Shown here piece after piece: positions 40,823 through 50,451 of a DNA stretch of 64,000 bases. The stretch is taken from assembly GCA_040391785.1 (NCBI GenBank), contig JBEBXH010000013.1, forward strand, positions 1 to 64,000, given 5' to 3'. Below the pieces are notes generated by a model. It saw nothing but the letters and a program-made list of their open reading frames with translations, had not been told where the DNA came from and did no database searches. Both the position numbers and the translations under genes were made by a program. The DNA is from UBA5239 sp040391785. Its GTDB lineage: Bacteria; Verrucomicrobiota; Lentisphaeria; Victivallales; Victivallaceae. Every line of letters starts with the position of its first letter. Position 1 is the stretch's first letter.

Positions 40823-40833
40823 TATAAACAATT

Positions 40834-43227
40834 ATGATTAGATGGTTGAACAGTTATATAAACCGTAAGCTCGCGCAGCACCGCATGAAGCACAATCACA
40901 GCGGCATGCCGCAGCGCCAGTTCTGGCACGAGAAGCTGATGGAGCAGCTCAATTATTCGCGCGTGATCGGCGCGCTGATGATGATTATGCTGTGGTGTTT
41001 CTGCTCGTTCATCATGATCCTGCCCAAGCTGAAACCGCACGATTACAATCTGGTTGTGAACCAGAAAGCGCCCGAGACGATTATCGCCGAAATCGATTTT
41101 CTCTACGAAGATACCCGGAAAACCGAAGCGCTGCGGCAGACCGCCGAGGCGTCCGTCCAACGGTATTATAAATTTTCCGCGGAAAAAAAGGCTCAGGCGC
41201 TCCGTAATTTCGGTGAATTCACTGCTGCGCTGGCCAAGCGGATCAACCTCGAAAAACTGAAACAGCCCTACCGCCCCGCGGACGATGACGTTTACGGCAA
41301 GCTGGTGGCCACGCTGACGCCGCAGGTGCTCGAAGATTTGAGCATGCTTTTTGAGGACGAGTCGAACAGCGGCTTCATGCGGCGGGAATTCGAGAAAATT
41401 TTGAACCGCGGCATTTTGAACGAGCGCGACAAAAAGGCGCTGCCGCCGGAAGAAAAAATCCGCGTCATCGACGAACTCGGACGCGAAACCGAGCGGGCCG
41501 TCGGCGAGCTGCCGAACTACCGCGAGGCCGCCGCCCGTTTCATCGTGGAGCTGGCCCGCAATAATCCGAATATGTCCGTGCGCGAGATGACGGAGGCCGG
41601 GCGCCCCCTGATCGGCATCATCGAAAACATCCTCAGTACCGACGGCGACCTCGACCGCATGGAGGACCGCCGCCGCCAGATCCAGCGCGAAATCCGCAAG
41701 CAGGTGAAGCCGGTACTGGAAAATATCAACAAAAACCAGGTCATCGTCCGCCGCGACGAAGTCGTCACCCCACAGATCATGGAGATCATCGACGCCTACA
41801 GCAAAAATTACAGCAAGCAGGTTTTCGACTCCGGCACCTACAAACATATGATTTACATCATTTACTGGTGTCTGCTGCTGGTGCTGTTTGTGATCATTTA
41901 CCTCTACCATATCCACCCGAAGGTGGTCAAGGACAACGGCAGCATGATGCTGTGCACGTGGATCATCATCCTCGGCATCGGTTTGAATTATGTCATGGCG
42001 GAGGCGTTTCACGCTTCGTGCCGGATCTGGAACATTGCGCCGGAGTGGATCGGCGTGGCGCTGCCGGTCGGCTTCAGCGCCGCCTTGCTGGCGGTTACGG
42101 TCGGGTTCCGGGTGTCGCTCTACATGGGATTTTTCGTCTCGACCATGACGGCGATGATGATCGGGGATCATTTCGACAGCGCCATCGGCGGTATGCTGCT
42201 GTGCGGCGTCACCGCGCTGGCGGTACGCAATGCCGACAATTACCGTTCGTTTTTTATGCGCACCATGCTTTCGGTGGTGATTTCGTTCATCCTGATGGGG
42301 GTGGCGATCATCGTGGTGACGAGTGACAGTATCAGCTGGCATAAGCTTTTGTGGGGGCTGGGGCTCTCGGCGTTAAATGGATTCATGACGGCGACGCTGG
42401 CGCTGCTGGCGCTTTTTATGATGGAAGTATTTTTCCGGGTCAGCACCAATATGTCGCTGCTGATGTTTGACTACAACCATCCGCTGCTGGTCGAATTGCG
42501 CAAGAAAGCGCCGGGGACCTTCCACCACAGCCTCACGGTGTCGACGCTGGTCGAGGCCGCGGCCAAGGAGATCGACTTCAATCCGATCCCGGCGCGGGTG
42601 GCGGCGCTCTTCCACGACATCGGCAAGATCGGCAAGCCCGAGTATTTCGCGGAAAACATTCCGGCCGAGAACAAGCATGACGAGCTGCATCCGCACATGA
42701 GCAGCATGGTGATTATGAATCACGTCAAGGCCGGGCTGAGCTTGGCGGCCAAATACCGGCTGCCGCGCATCATCCGCAAGACCATTGAGCAGCATCACGG
42801 CACCGACATGGTGTATTATTTCTACCGCAAGGCCCTCGACGCCCAGCCCGGGCGCGAAGGCGTGGAAGAGCACGAATTCCGTTACCCCGGCCCGCTGCCC
42901 TCCGATAAAACCGTGGTACTGGTCAGCCTGGCCGACGCCTGCGAGGCCGCCTGCCGTTCGATCAAAAAGCCGACCCCGGCCAAAATCGACCAGATGGTCA
43001 GCGATATTTTCCATCGGCGCATCCGCGACGGGCAGCTTGACGATGCCGATATCACCGTGGGCGAGCTCTCCGCCATCCGCGATTGCTTTATCCGCGAGTT
43101 AACCAGTATACACCATGCGCGCATGGCTTATCCGAAGGAAGAAGAAGAACATGAAGACCGGCCTTTCGTGGCGGCTGAAAAACCGAAGGACCCCCCCAAA
43201 CCGAAAACTGCTGTCGAAGTTGATTGA
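40834..43227 (+). CDS. 7TM HD-domain phosphodiesterase (PgpH-like)
   Basis: A 797-residue membrane protein. One N-terminal membrane segment (about 42-62) is followed by an extracytoplasmic 7TMR-HDED region (about 65-330), seven membrane helices (about 340-545), and a cytoplasmic HD domain with FHHSLTVSTLVEAA and the metal-binding AALFHDIGKIGKPEYF, then KTIEQHHGTDMVYYFY. This architecture is that of PgpH, a cyclic-di-AMP phosphodiesterase. It begins 11 nt after phoH and overlaps ybeY, fitting the conserved operon. Confidence 0.93.
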   Translation: MIRWLNSYINRKLAQHRMKHNHSGMPQRQFWHEKLMEQLNYSRVIGALMMIMLWCFCSFIMILPKLKPHDYNLVVNQKAPETIIAEIDFLYEDTRKTEALRQTAEASVQRYYKFSAEKKAQALRNFGEFTAALAKRINLEKLKQPYRPADDDVYGKLVATLTPQVLEDLSMLFEDESNSGFMRREFEKILNRGILNERDKKALPPEEKIRVIDELGRETERAVGELPNYREAAARFIVELARNNPNMSVREMTEAGRPLIGIIENILSTDGDLDRMEDRRRQIQREIRKQVKPVLENINKNQVIVRRDEVVTPQIMEIIDAYSKNYSKQVFDSGTYKHMIYIIYWCLLLVLFVIIYLYHIHPKVVKDNGSMMLCTWIIILGIGLNYVMAEAFHASCRIWNIAPEWIGVALPVGFSAALLAVTVGFRVSLYMGFFVSTMTAMMIGDHFDSAIGGMLLCGVTALAVRNADNYRSFFMRTMLSVVISFILMGVAIIVVTSDSISWHKLLWGLGLSALNGFMTATLALLALFMMEVFFRVSTNMSLLMFDYNHPLLVELRKKAPGTFHHSLTVSTLVEAAAKEIDFNPIPARVAALFHDIGKIGKPEYFAENIPAENKHDELHPHMSSMVIMNHVKAGLSLAAKYRLPRIIRKTIEQHHGTDMVYYFYRKALDAQPGREGVEEHEFRYPGPLPSDKTVVLVSLADACEAACRSIKKPTPAKIDQMVSDIFHRRIRDGQLDDADITVGELSAIRDCFIRELTSIHHARMAYPKEEEEHEDRPFVAAEKPKDPPKPKTAVEVD

Positions 43228-43651
43228 GCGGGCTGCCGCGCTGTGCAAACTGCCGATCGGCGAAAACCAGGAGTTCAACGTGGTTTTTGCCGGCGACCGG
43301 AGCATGGCATCGATTAACCGCGACTTCGTCGGTCATGAGGGGACCACCGACGTCATCACGTTCAATTATCTGGAGGGCGACGAACCCCCGGAGGAGTACG
43401 ACGTGGCCGTGGAGCTGGTGATTTGTCCGGACGTGGCGTGGCGCGAAGGGGAGGCACGGGCCGATTCTTCGTATGCGCGGGAGCTGGTCCTGTATATCGT
43501 TCACGGCATGCTGCATTGTTCCGGCTGTGACGACCTGACCCCCGGGGACCGCCGCAAAATGCGCCGGGCCGAGCGGCGCGTGATGACCGTGCTGGAGCAG
43601 GAATTTGATTTTGAGATGATTTTTCCCATATCAACTGGAGGTTGTAAGTGA
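43151..43651 (+). CDS. ybeY: Endoribonuclease / rRNA maturation factor YbeY
   Basis: A 166-residue metallo-RNase involved in 16S rRNA 3-prime maturation. The core motifs are NRDFVGHEGTTDVITFNY and the metal site ELVLYIVHGMLHCSGCDD, where the H-x3-H pair is intact but the third ligand position is Asp in place of the His seen in E. coli. ATG 43151, preceded by AAGGAAG, is favoured over 43115; it still overlaps the HD-domain gene by 77 nt. It overlaps the next gene by GTGA. Confidence 0.92.
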   Translation: MKTGLSWRLKNRRTPPNRKLLSKLIERAAALCKLPIGENQEFNVVFAGDRSMASINRDFVGHEGTTDVITFNYLEGDEPPEEYDVAVELVICPDVAWREGEARADSSYARELVLYIVHGMLHCSGCDDLTPGDRRKMRRAERRVMTVLEQEFDFEMIFPISTGGCK

Positions 43652-44892
43652 GATACGAACTGATTGTGGGCGCATACCTGGCCTATTTCTGGTGTATGAC
43701 GGCCTGGAATTCGCTGTACCGGATCACCCGTGGCAAAATTCGCCTGATCGAGGACAAAAATGAGGAACTGGCCGAGAAAATGGAGGTCTGGCGCGATAAT
43801 CAGACCGAGTACAACCAGGTTTTCCGGATCATTTTCATGCTGACCGTCTCGATCATGGGCATTTCGGTATTTCAGTATCTCGAAGTTCACCTGGCTGAAT
43901 ATAAATTCACCTGGAACATGCTGCTGCTGATCAGTGTCGGCGTGCTCTGTCTCCTTTTTCTCTTTACCGCGCTGCTGATCCGGTTCATCGTCAGGAAGTT
44001 CGACGTCAAAATCCTCTCGTTCACACTGCCGCTGGTCGGGTTCATCTTCAAGCCGGTCATGAAAATTTCCGACTGGCTCAGCGGGCTGCTCGAACAGGAC
44101 GAAGCCGAGGCTCCCAGCATTGAAGACGAAATCATGTCGTTCGTGGAAAACGACGACGAAGCCAACGAAGACGGCGCCCTCGAAGAAGAGGAAAAGCGCA
44201 TGATCAAAGGGATCTTTGACCTCGACGACACGCAGGTGCGCGAGATCATGACTCCGCGCGTCGACCTGGTGGCGCTCTCCGACGCCGCCACGTTTGACGA
44301 GGCCCGGAAGAAATTCGTCGAGTCCGGCCACAGCCGGATTCCGATTTACAGCGGCACCGTCGACGAGATCAAGGGGATTTTGTACGCCAAGGACTTCCTG
44401 GAGGAGTCGGCGAAGGGGAAGAGCCTGATCGATATGGCGCACCAGCCGCTGTTCGTGCCGGAATCGAAAAACGTCAGTTCGCTGCTCAAGGAGTTTCGTC
44501 ACTCCTCCATCCACGTGGCGGTGATTATCGATGAATACGGTGGTACCTCCGGCGTCGCCACCCTCGAGGACATCCTCGAAAAAATCGTCGGCGAAATCCG
44601 CGACGAATACGACGATGTGACCGACGGCGGCATTCAGCCGATCACCCTCGAGGACGGTTCGGTGATTTTCGAGGCCCGCAGCCTGATCAGCGAGGTCAAT
44701 GACTTCCTTGATATCAACATCCCCGAAGACGAAAACGTGGACACCATCGGCGGCTTCGTTTCCAGCGAATTCGGCCGTATCCCCGCCTCCGGCGAAGTGC
44801 TGAACATGGAAGGAATCGCCCGCATCACCGTGGTCAAATCCGACCCGCGCAAAGTCATCAGTGTCAAGATCAACATCGTGGAAGAAGAATAA
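43648..44892 (+). CDS. CorC/HlyC-type membrane protein with CBS pair
   Basis: A 414-residue protein with a GTG start preceded by GGAGG. The N-terminal about 150 residues hold three or four membrane segments. A cytoplasmic CBS pair follows (VREIMTPRVDLVALSDAA, SRIPIYSGTVDEIKGILYAK, and HVAVIIDEYGGTSGVATLED), then the CorC_HlyC transporter-associated domain (about 335-412; DTIGGFVSSEFGRIP). Relatives are linked to Mg2+/Co2+ homeostasis. The membrane part does not clearly show a DUF21 signature. It ends the phoH operon, before a palindromic terminator. Confidence 0.9.
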   Translation: MRYELIVGAYLAYFWCMTAWNSLYRITRGKIRLIEDKNEELAEKMEVWRDNQTEYNQVFRIIFMLTVSIMGISVFQYLEVHLAEYKFTWNMLLLISVGVLCLLFLFTALLIRFIVRKFDVKILSFTLPLVGFIFKPVMKISDWLSGLLEQDEAEAPSIEDEIMSFVENDDEANEDGALEEEEKRMIKGIFDLDDTQVREIMTPRVDLVALSDAATFDEARKKFVESGHSRIPIYSGTVDEIKGILYAKDFLEESAKGKSLIDMAHQPLFVPESKNVSSLLKEFRHSSIHVAVIIDEYGGTSGVATLEDILEKIVGEIRDEYDDVTDGGIQPITLEDGSVIFEARSLISEVNDFLDINIPEDENVDTIGGFVSSEFGRIPASGEVLNMEGIARITVVKSDPRKVISVKINIVEEE

Positions 44893-44934
44893 GACTTTTT
44901 GTCCACAAAATACACAAAATAGCACAAAAAAAGC

Positions 44935-44965
44935 AATCCCATAGGCGATCGCCTATGGGATTTTT
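44935..44965. terminator. Bidirectional terminator: 28-nt perfect palindrome
   Basis: The halves AATCCCATAGGCGA and TCGCCTATGGGATT form a perfect palindrome with A-rich sequence before and T-rich sequence after, between convergent genes ending at 44892 and 44986. An outer GTCCAC (44901-44906) and GTGGAC (44967-44972) also pair. Confidence 0.8.
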
Positions 44966-44985
44966 CGTGGACAGAAAAAAGAGTT

Positions 44986-46920
44986 TTAGTGCTTGACGCG
45001 GTGGCGGAACGGGGTGGCCGGGAGCCCTTCGGTGTTGTACAGGTTTCCGGTCGGGAAATTGCTCCAGCCGTAATAGAGAATCTGCGGCGATTTGACCTTG
45101 GAACAGGAGAGCTCCACGGTGTCGTCGGAAATAATCGTGGCCTTGGCGCGGTACAGATTGCCCTTTTCGCCGATGGCAAAGCCGTCCGGCTCGCCGTTGA
45201 ACTGCAGTTTTGAGCCGAAGGTATTGAATTTGACCTGCAGCTTGGCGCGGGTCCGCGTCACGGAGTGCATCCGGGGCGAATAAGGCGGCTTGCGGTTATT
45301 AATCAACGCGTTGGCGATGGCGGCGGCACGCTCGGCGATAATGGATTTGTCGGCGGGGTGAATGTCGTTTTCGGCGCCGGTGTCGCAGGTTACGACCAGC
45401 GGCTCGCCGCACTGCAGCTGGGCCTCGCGCAGAAGCGCCCACTGGCTGTGCGGAGAAACCAGGCGCTTGGCCTGATAACCGGGCAGCTGGATGACGATGA
45501 AGTCCATCCGGGTCTGCGCCCAGCGGTATTTCCAGTCTTCGATCAGGCTCTGCAGCATGCTGCGGTACTGGGCCGCCTGCGAAATAGCGTTGCACTCGCC
45601 CTGATACCACAGCACGCCGCGGATGGCGTAGGGAATCAATGGCGCGATCATATTGTCGAACAGGATATGCTGGGAATGCGGTTCGCCGGGGCCGCTCATG
45701 ACCAGCGATTCGGCCAGGTTGTTGCCGGCGTTGTGTTCCATGTGGTAGCGCCACTCGACGTTGAGCGGAATCTGCAGATCGCCGACCTTGGCGAACATCA
45801 GATCGGCGGGGCCGGTCAGCCCCCCGGAAGTGGCCACCGGAAAGAGCGAACTGACGCGGATCGCAATGACGTTGCGCCCTGCTTTGACCAGTTCGCCGGG
45901 GGCCGTGTAAATGCGCGGGCGGTCCCAGAAGTTCATATCGATGCCGTCGCCGGTACGGCCGATTTCCGTGCCGTTGAAGTAAGTGAGATCGCCCTTGTCG
46001 ACGGCTCCGAGGGAGAGCGTGAGCTCCTTGCCGGCGCAATCCTTGGGCAGGTCGAGGGTGAGGCGGAACCAGAAAATGCCGCCGTGGATATAACCGGCGA
46101 GGTTCCAGCTGTCGGGCAGTTCCAGCGTCCGCCAGTAGCGGTCGTCGAAATCGGGGGCGGCATAGCCCAGGCTCAGGCCGCGGTTCATCGGCAGTTTGGT
46201 CATCTGGTCGGCCAGGCGGTTCATGATCAGCTCATCGGGCTTCGGGAGCAATTGACCGGGCGGAAGCATATTGTAAATGCCGGTGCCGAACAGGATATTG
46301 TCGTATTCCAGGACCTTTTCGGCCCAGTTCGGGTTGCGGAGCAGGGCCTCGCGGGACATCCAGCTCTCGGCGGCGGTACCGCCGCGGGCGGCTTCGATGA
46401 TGCCGACTTTGATATTGTTTTCGGCGGCGATTTTTTCGGCGAAGAGAAAACCGATGCCGGAGAATTGAGGTGAAACAGCGTCCGTGGCCGTGGTCCACTC
46501 GCCATCAAGGTAACTGGCCGGAGTGGGGAGGGCGCTCATCTGCACTTTGAAATAATGAATGTTGGGATTGCTGAGCCGCCCGGAATTTTTGATGACCTCA
46601 AAGTTATTGAGGTCGCTGAGGGGAAACGCGATGTTCGACTGTCCGGAGGCCACGTACACTTCGCCGACCCAGATATCCGAAAAGGCCACCTTTTCGCCGC
46701 TCTGCAGGTCCTCGAAAATAAGCTCGTGCGGCCCGCCCGCGGCCTGCGGCGGGAACCTCAGTTCGAAGCGGCCGCTGCTGTTGCTGACCGTCATGGCCAC
46801 GCTGCGGCCGAACGTGCAGCGGACCTGGTGCATGGGCTCGGTATCCCCCCAGATCGGGATACTGATATCTCTTTGCAAAACGGCATGGTTTTGAAAGACC
46901 GGTGAAATTCTAAACGTCAT
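44986..46920 (-). CDS. Sialate O-acetylesterase-like (SASA) protein
   Basis: A 644-residue esterase of the SGNH type. The nucleophile block is VASGQSNIAFPL, with GVLWYQGECNA as the second block and the catalytic Asp-His region as ENDIHPADK. A jelly-roll galactose-binding-like domain is inserted in the middle (FWFRLTLDLPKDCAGKELTL), as in many gut and PVC members. No clear signal peptide is seen at MTFRISPVFQNHAVLQRDIS. It would remove O-acetyl groups from sialic acid or other sugars. It diverges from the AraC gene and probably belongs to the cassette 3 regulon. Confidence 0.9.
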   Translation of the reverse strand: MTFRISPVFQNHAVLQRDISIPIWGDTEPMHQVRCTFGRSVAMTVSNSSGRFELRFPPQAAGGPHELIFEDLQSGEKVAFSDIWVGEVYVASGQSNIAFPLSDLNNFEVIKNSGRLSNPNIHYFKVQMSALPTPASYLDGEWTTATDAVSPQFSGIGFLFAEKIAAENNIKVGIIEAARGGTAAESWMSREALLRNPNWAEKVLEYDNILFGTGIYNMLPPGQLLPKPDELIMNRLADQMTKLPMNRGLSLGYAAPDFDDRYWRTLELPDSWNLAGYIHGGIFWFRLTLDLPKDCAGKELTLSLGAVDKGDLTYFNGTEIGRTGDGIDMNFWDRPRIYTAPGELVKAGRNVIAIRVSSLFPVATSGGLTGPADLMFAKVGDLQIPLNVEWRYHMEHNAGNNLAESLVMSGPGEPHSQHILFDNMIAPLIPYAIRGVLWYQGECNAISQAAQYRSMLQSLIEDWKYRWAQTRMDFIVIQLPGYQAKRLVSPHSQWALLREAQLQCGEPLVVTCDTGAENDIHPADKSIIAERAAAIANALINNRKPPYSPRMHSVTRTRAKLQVKFNTFGSKLQFNGEPDGFAIGEKGNLYRAKATIISDDTVELSCSKVKSPQILYYGWSNFPTGNLYNTEGLPATPFRHRVKH

Positions 46921-47077
46921 ACTCTTATCCTCGGAGCGAAAATTATTAAATTATAATTTAAATAAAGTTAACCCCTTTTTCCAAATTATCAACCGGAAAA
47001 CGGGGTTCACTCAGTATTTTTTATCTATTCAGTCGGGGATCATCCCATGCTACAGGGCGGATCGGAGCTTTCCGGAA

Positions 47078-47105
47078 TTGACAAGACGGTATCGAATGGT
47101 ATATT
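47078..47105 (+). promoter_or_regulatory. Promoter of the AraC gene
   Basis: TTGACA (47078-47083) and TATATT (47100-47105), 16 nt apart. It lies downstream of an in-frame ATG at 47047, so it supports translation from 47128. Confidence 0.5.
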
Positions 47106-47127
47106 TTCATTACAGGATACTTCATCG

Positions 47128-47997
47128 ATGACGGAACAGAATTTCAAATTGCAGCATAATGTTATCCGCAACCCGGCGGGGGAGATTTATATTGATGAAT
47201 CTTTCTATTTGAATCAGCAACTCAGCACGGACAATCAGTTGCTCCAATGTTTCGGTTACGGGGATTGCCACTGGCGCAAGGGCAAGCCGATCATGCGCTC
47301 GCCGATCAGTGCCTATCACTCATTCGCCTATGTTTATGAGGGTGATTGGCTTTTCTGGCACGAGAACAAAAAGATCATCGCCCGGCCGGGCGACATGGTG
47401 GTGGAGAAATTCCGGGAAGGCACCAAATGGAGCGCCGGCCCCAGCGGATATCTGCGCAAGCGTACGCTGCTGCTCAGCTATACGCCGCTTTTGACCTTTC
47501 TTTGCGACTCGATATTCTCGCATGGCTTGAATATTTTCCACTTGAATAATCCGCGGAAAATCGACGGCATCATGCTCGAAATCAGGAGCCTCATCATCAA
47601 CGGCAGCCCCAACCAGCAGGACGATATCGCGTTGCTGATTTTCCGTTTCCTGCAGGAACTTCACTGCCAGTTCAACCAGGCCGGGTACCCGGAGATGCTG
47701 GTCCGGGCGCTGAACTTCATCAATTCAAACAAATGCATCTCGCTGAACCTGCTGTCGGAACATTGCAATACCAGCATCAGCACCTTGTCGCGGCTGTTCC
47801 GGAAATACCTCGGCTGCAGCCCCGGCCAGTACCTGATCAAGCAGCGCCTTGAGCGGGCCTGCAAACTTCTGCAGGTGCACAATCTGAGCATCAAAGCCAT
47901 TGCCGCCGAATGCGGCTACGGCAGCCCCATGTTCTTTGCCCGTGAGTTCAAACAGCATTACGGCACTTCGCCTTCGCGCTATCGCCGCGACAGTTGA
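47128..47997 (+). CDS. AraC-family transcription regulator (cassette 3)
   Basis: A 289-residue regulator. The N-terminal about 160 residues resemble an AraC cupin sensor (SAYHSFAYVYEGDWLFWHEN, KKIIARPGDMVVEKFREGTK). The C-terminal about 100 residues carry two HTHs (ISLNLLSEHCNTSISTLSRL, then CKLLQVHNLSIKAIAAECGY with PMFFAREFKQHYGTSPSRYR). The start at 47128 is preferred because a promoter overlaps the longer frame from 47047. It precedes the DUF4838-pilin-propeller operon and diverges from the esterase gene; an activator role for both is inferred. Confidence 0.9.
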   Translation: MTEQNFKLQHNVIRNPAGEIYIDESFYLNQQLSTDNQLLQCFGYGDCHWRKGKPIMRSPISAYHSFAYVYEGDWLFWHENKKIIARPGDMVVEKFREGTKWSAGPSGYLRKRTLLLSYTPLLTFLCDSIFSHGLNIFHLNNPRKIDGIMLEIRSLIINGSPNQQDDIALLIFRFLQELHCQFNQAGYPEMLVRALNFINSNKCISLNLLSEHCNTSISTLSRLFRKYLGCSPGQYLIKQRLERACKLLQVHNLSIKAIAAECGYGSPMFFAREFKQHYGTSPSRYRRDS

Positions 47998-48058
47998 CAT
48001 TTTCTCACGATGCTAAAAATAAGTCGTAATATTGACAAGATAGTGCATTTCTTGCTTA

Positions 48059-48087
48059 TTGCCAAAATCCGCTTTATCCTGTATAAT
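48059..48087 (+). promoter_or_regulatory. Promoter of cassette 3
   Basis: TTGCCA (48059-48064) and TATAAT (48082-48087) with TG before it, 17 nt apart, 36 nt before the DUF4838 gene. A second TTGACA at 48032 may be part of an activator region. Confidence 0.6.
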
Positions 48088-48122
48088 TTTACTAATGTCA
48101 AATAAAAATAAGGTTTCAGATT

Positions 48123-50435
48123 ATGAAAAAATTATGCAGTATTCTTTTATTGTTCCTGTCGGCTTTTATTTTGGGAGCCACTACCGTTAAGATAGACCCC
48201 GGTCAGGCAGCGGTCGTGCCGGCGAACCCCGGGGCCCGGAAAGCAGCGGAAACGCTGCGCGATTACCTGAAGCTGGCTTCCGGCGTCGACATTCCTGTTC
48301 AGGAAAATGCCGGGGACCGGGCTTTTGTGTTCCAGCTCGATATCGACGCCACACTGCCGCCGGAGTCGTTCAAGTGGCAGGTATCCGGGGCGCGGGCGGT
48401 GCTCAGCGGAGCCGATGCCCGGGCGCTGCGCTTTGCGGTTTACGATTTTCTGGAAACCAATCTGCAGTTTCGCTGGATCAGGCCGGGCGACACGGCTTAC
48501 CGCCAACGGGAAACGTTTGAATTTGCGGAGGGCAGCCGCGAATGGCAGCCGAAATACCGGATCCGCGGCCTCCGTGGCGGCGTCATCGGCAGCAAAGTCA
48601 CCAATCCGGAGCTGAAGGAATTCGAGATCACCCCGGAAGTCAGGCAGCAGCGCCTCGCGGAACTGGAGGAGTGGCAGGCGCAGATGCGTCTGGGCGGGCA
48701 CAATACCCCGGTTTACGGTCATGCATTCAATAAATACTGGAGCCGTTACGGACAGGAACACCCGGAGTATTTCGCCTTGAATTCCTACGGCAAGCGCGCC
48801 CCCGCACCGCGCAACAAGGCCCAGGCGGAAAATCCCGCCGCCACCAGTTACGGCACCGCCGCCAGCATCAAAATGTGCTGCAGCAACGAAGGTTTGGTCA
48901 AGCAGATTCTCGCGAATTGGGACCGTACAAGGCCCTATGTCAACGTTTGCGAAAACGACAGCCCGCCGGTCGAATACTGCCGCTGCGAAAACTGCCGGAA
49001 GCTGGATGCCACGCTGCCCGGTGAGAATTTCGAATCACATCTCGCCGACCGTTACGTATACCTGACCAACAAAGTGGCGGAAGAAGCCGCCGCGCTTGAT
49101 CCCGCCGCCCGCGCCACTATGTATGCTTACAATGAAACCGAGCAGCCGCCGCGCCGTGTCCGGGTTTCGCCGCGAACCACCGTCGGAATCGTTCCCACGG
49201 TATTTGACCTGAAACAGACCGAAGCGCTGTTGAAAGGCTGGCGCGATATGGGTTCCAACGAAACGTTCTGGCGTCCGAATCAGCATGTATATTTCGCGAC
49301 CGGGGCCATGCCGTTCGGTTTCGAGAAGCATTTTCATGAGTTGATCCAGTTGGCCGGACAATATGGAGTCATCGGTTTCGATTACGATTCGCTGCACCAT
49401 AACTGGGGCGCTACCGGGCTGTCCGATTATATCATGGCGAAAACCATGGCCGAGCCGGAAAAATCCTTCGATTACTGGATGCAGCATTATCTGGCTGCCT
49501 TTGGCGGGGCCGCGCCGGAAATGGACCGTTATTTCCTGTATTGGCGCGAGAATGTCTGGGAAAAACGGATTGCGCCGGATTTGATCGGCATCCTGGAAAA
49601 AGGCCGCTATTTCAACTTTGTCCGCGGCATGATGTGGAACCTCAAAAATTACTATAACGAGAGTGATTTCAACGCCACCGACGCCATGCTGCAGGATGCC
49701 TTGAAAAGAGACCTGAGCGACGGCGAGCGCGCCCGTGTCGAGGAATTCGTCCTGACCAACCGCCACGCCCGGCTGTTATACTGTGCCGTAACCAAAAAGA
49801 ACAGCGAAAATACCTTGGCGCTGCTTGACTTCCGCCGTCAGCACAAGGAACGGCCATTCCTGAACTGGGCCGACCTTTTCAACAAGGAAAGCTACTGGGG
49901 GGATGTGGCCGGAACTAACGAAACGCTGGTATTCAAGGATTTCACGCCGCCTTATCTGCCGACTCCGCTGTACTGGCACTTCCAGCTCGACCCGAACGAT
50001 ATCGGCGTCAAGGAAGAATGGATGAAAAAGCCCGCCCGCGAGCTGGTCAAATGGGATATGATGCCGACCAACAATTTCTGGGAAACCCCCTACAAGCATT
50101 ACCCGCACCCGTCCGCCGAAACCCGCAAACTCACCGCGAATTATGATGGCATCGCCTGGTACTTCATCCGCATCAAAGTGCCGAAGGACTGGCAGGACCG
50201 GAAAGTGTTCCTTTACTTCGGCGCGGTGGATGAATCCTGCTGGCTCTATGTCAACGGGCAGGAATCGGGCTCCAGAATTCATACCAAACCCAACGACTGG
50301 ACCACACCGTTCACCCTGGAAATAACCAGCCGGATCAATTGGGCCAGTACGGATCAGGACATCATGGTCCGGGTGGAAGATACCAACGGAACGGGCGGCA
50401 TCTGGAAAAAAGTTTACCTCGTTTCAATTCGATAA
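48123..50435 (+). CDS. Secreted DUF4838 protein with C-terminal galactose-binding-like domain (cassette 3)
   Basis: A 770-residue protein with signal peptide (MKKLCSILLLFLSAFILGAT). The N-terminal accessory fold (ADARALRFAVYDFLETNLQF, RWIRPGDTAY) is followed by the DUF4838 body with the cysteine motif EYCRCENCRKLD and a TIM-barrel-like part. Unlike the other two DUF4838 proteins in the window, its last about 130 residues form a beta-sandwich typical of GH2 sugar-binding domains (FIRIKVPKDWQDRKVFLYFG, VDESCWLYVNGQESGSR). It is followed by the pilin gene after 16 nt. Confidence 0.88.
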   Translation: MKKLCSILLLFLSAFILGATTVKIDPGQAAVVPANPGARKAAETLRDYLKLASGVDIPVQENAGDRAFVFQLDIDATLPPESFKWQVSGARAVLSGADARALRFAVYDFLETNLQFRWIRPGDTAYRQRETFEFAEGSREWQPKYRIRGLRGGVIGSKVTNPELKEFEITPEVRQQRLAELEEWQAQMRLGGHNTPVYGHAFNKYWSRYGQEHPEYFALNSYGKRAPAPRNKAQAENPAATSYGTAASIKMCCSNEGLVKQILANWDRTRPYVNVCENDSPPVEYCRCENCRKLDATLPGENFESHLADRYVYLTNKVAEEAAALDPAARATMYAYNETEQPPRRVRVSPRTTVGIVPTVFDLKQTEALLKGWRDMGSNETFWRPNQHVYFATGAMPFGFEKHFHELIQLAGQYGVIGFDYDSLHHNWGATGLSDYIMAKTMAEPEKSFDYWMQHYLAAFGGAAPEMDRYFLYWRENVWEKRIAPDLIGILEKGRYFNFVRGMMWNLKNYYNESDFNATDAMLQDALKRDLSDGERARVEEFVLTNRHARLLYCAVTKKNSENTLALLDFRRQHKERPFLNWADLFNKESYWGDVAGTNETLVFKDFTPPYLPTPLYWHFQLDPNDIGVKEEWMKKPARELVKWDMMPTNNFWETPYKHYPHPSAETRKLTANYDGIAWYFIRIKVPKDWQDRKVFLYFGAVDESCWLYVNGQESGSRIHTKPNDWTTPFTLEITSRINWASTDQDIMVRVEDTNGTGGIWKKVYLVSIR

Positions 50436-50451
50436 AACGGAGAAAGCAAAG

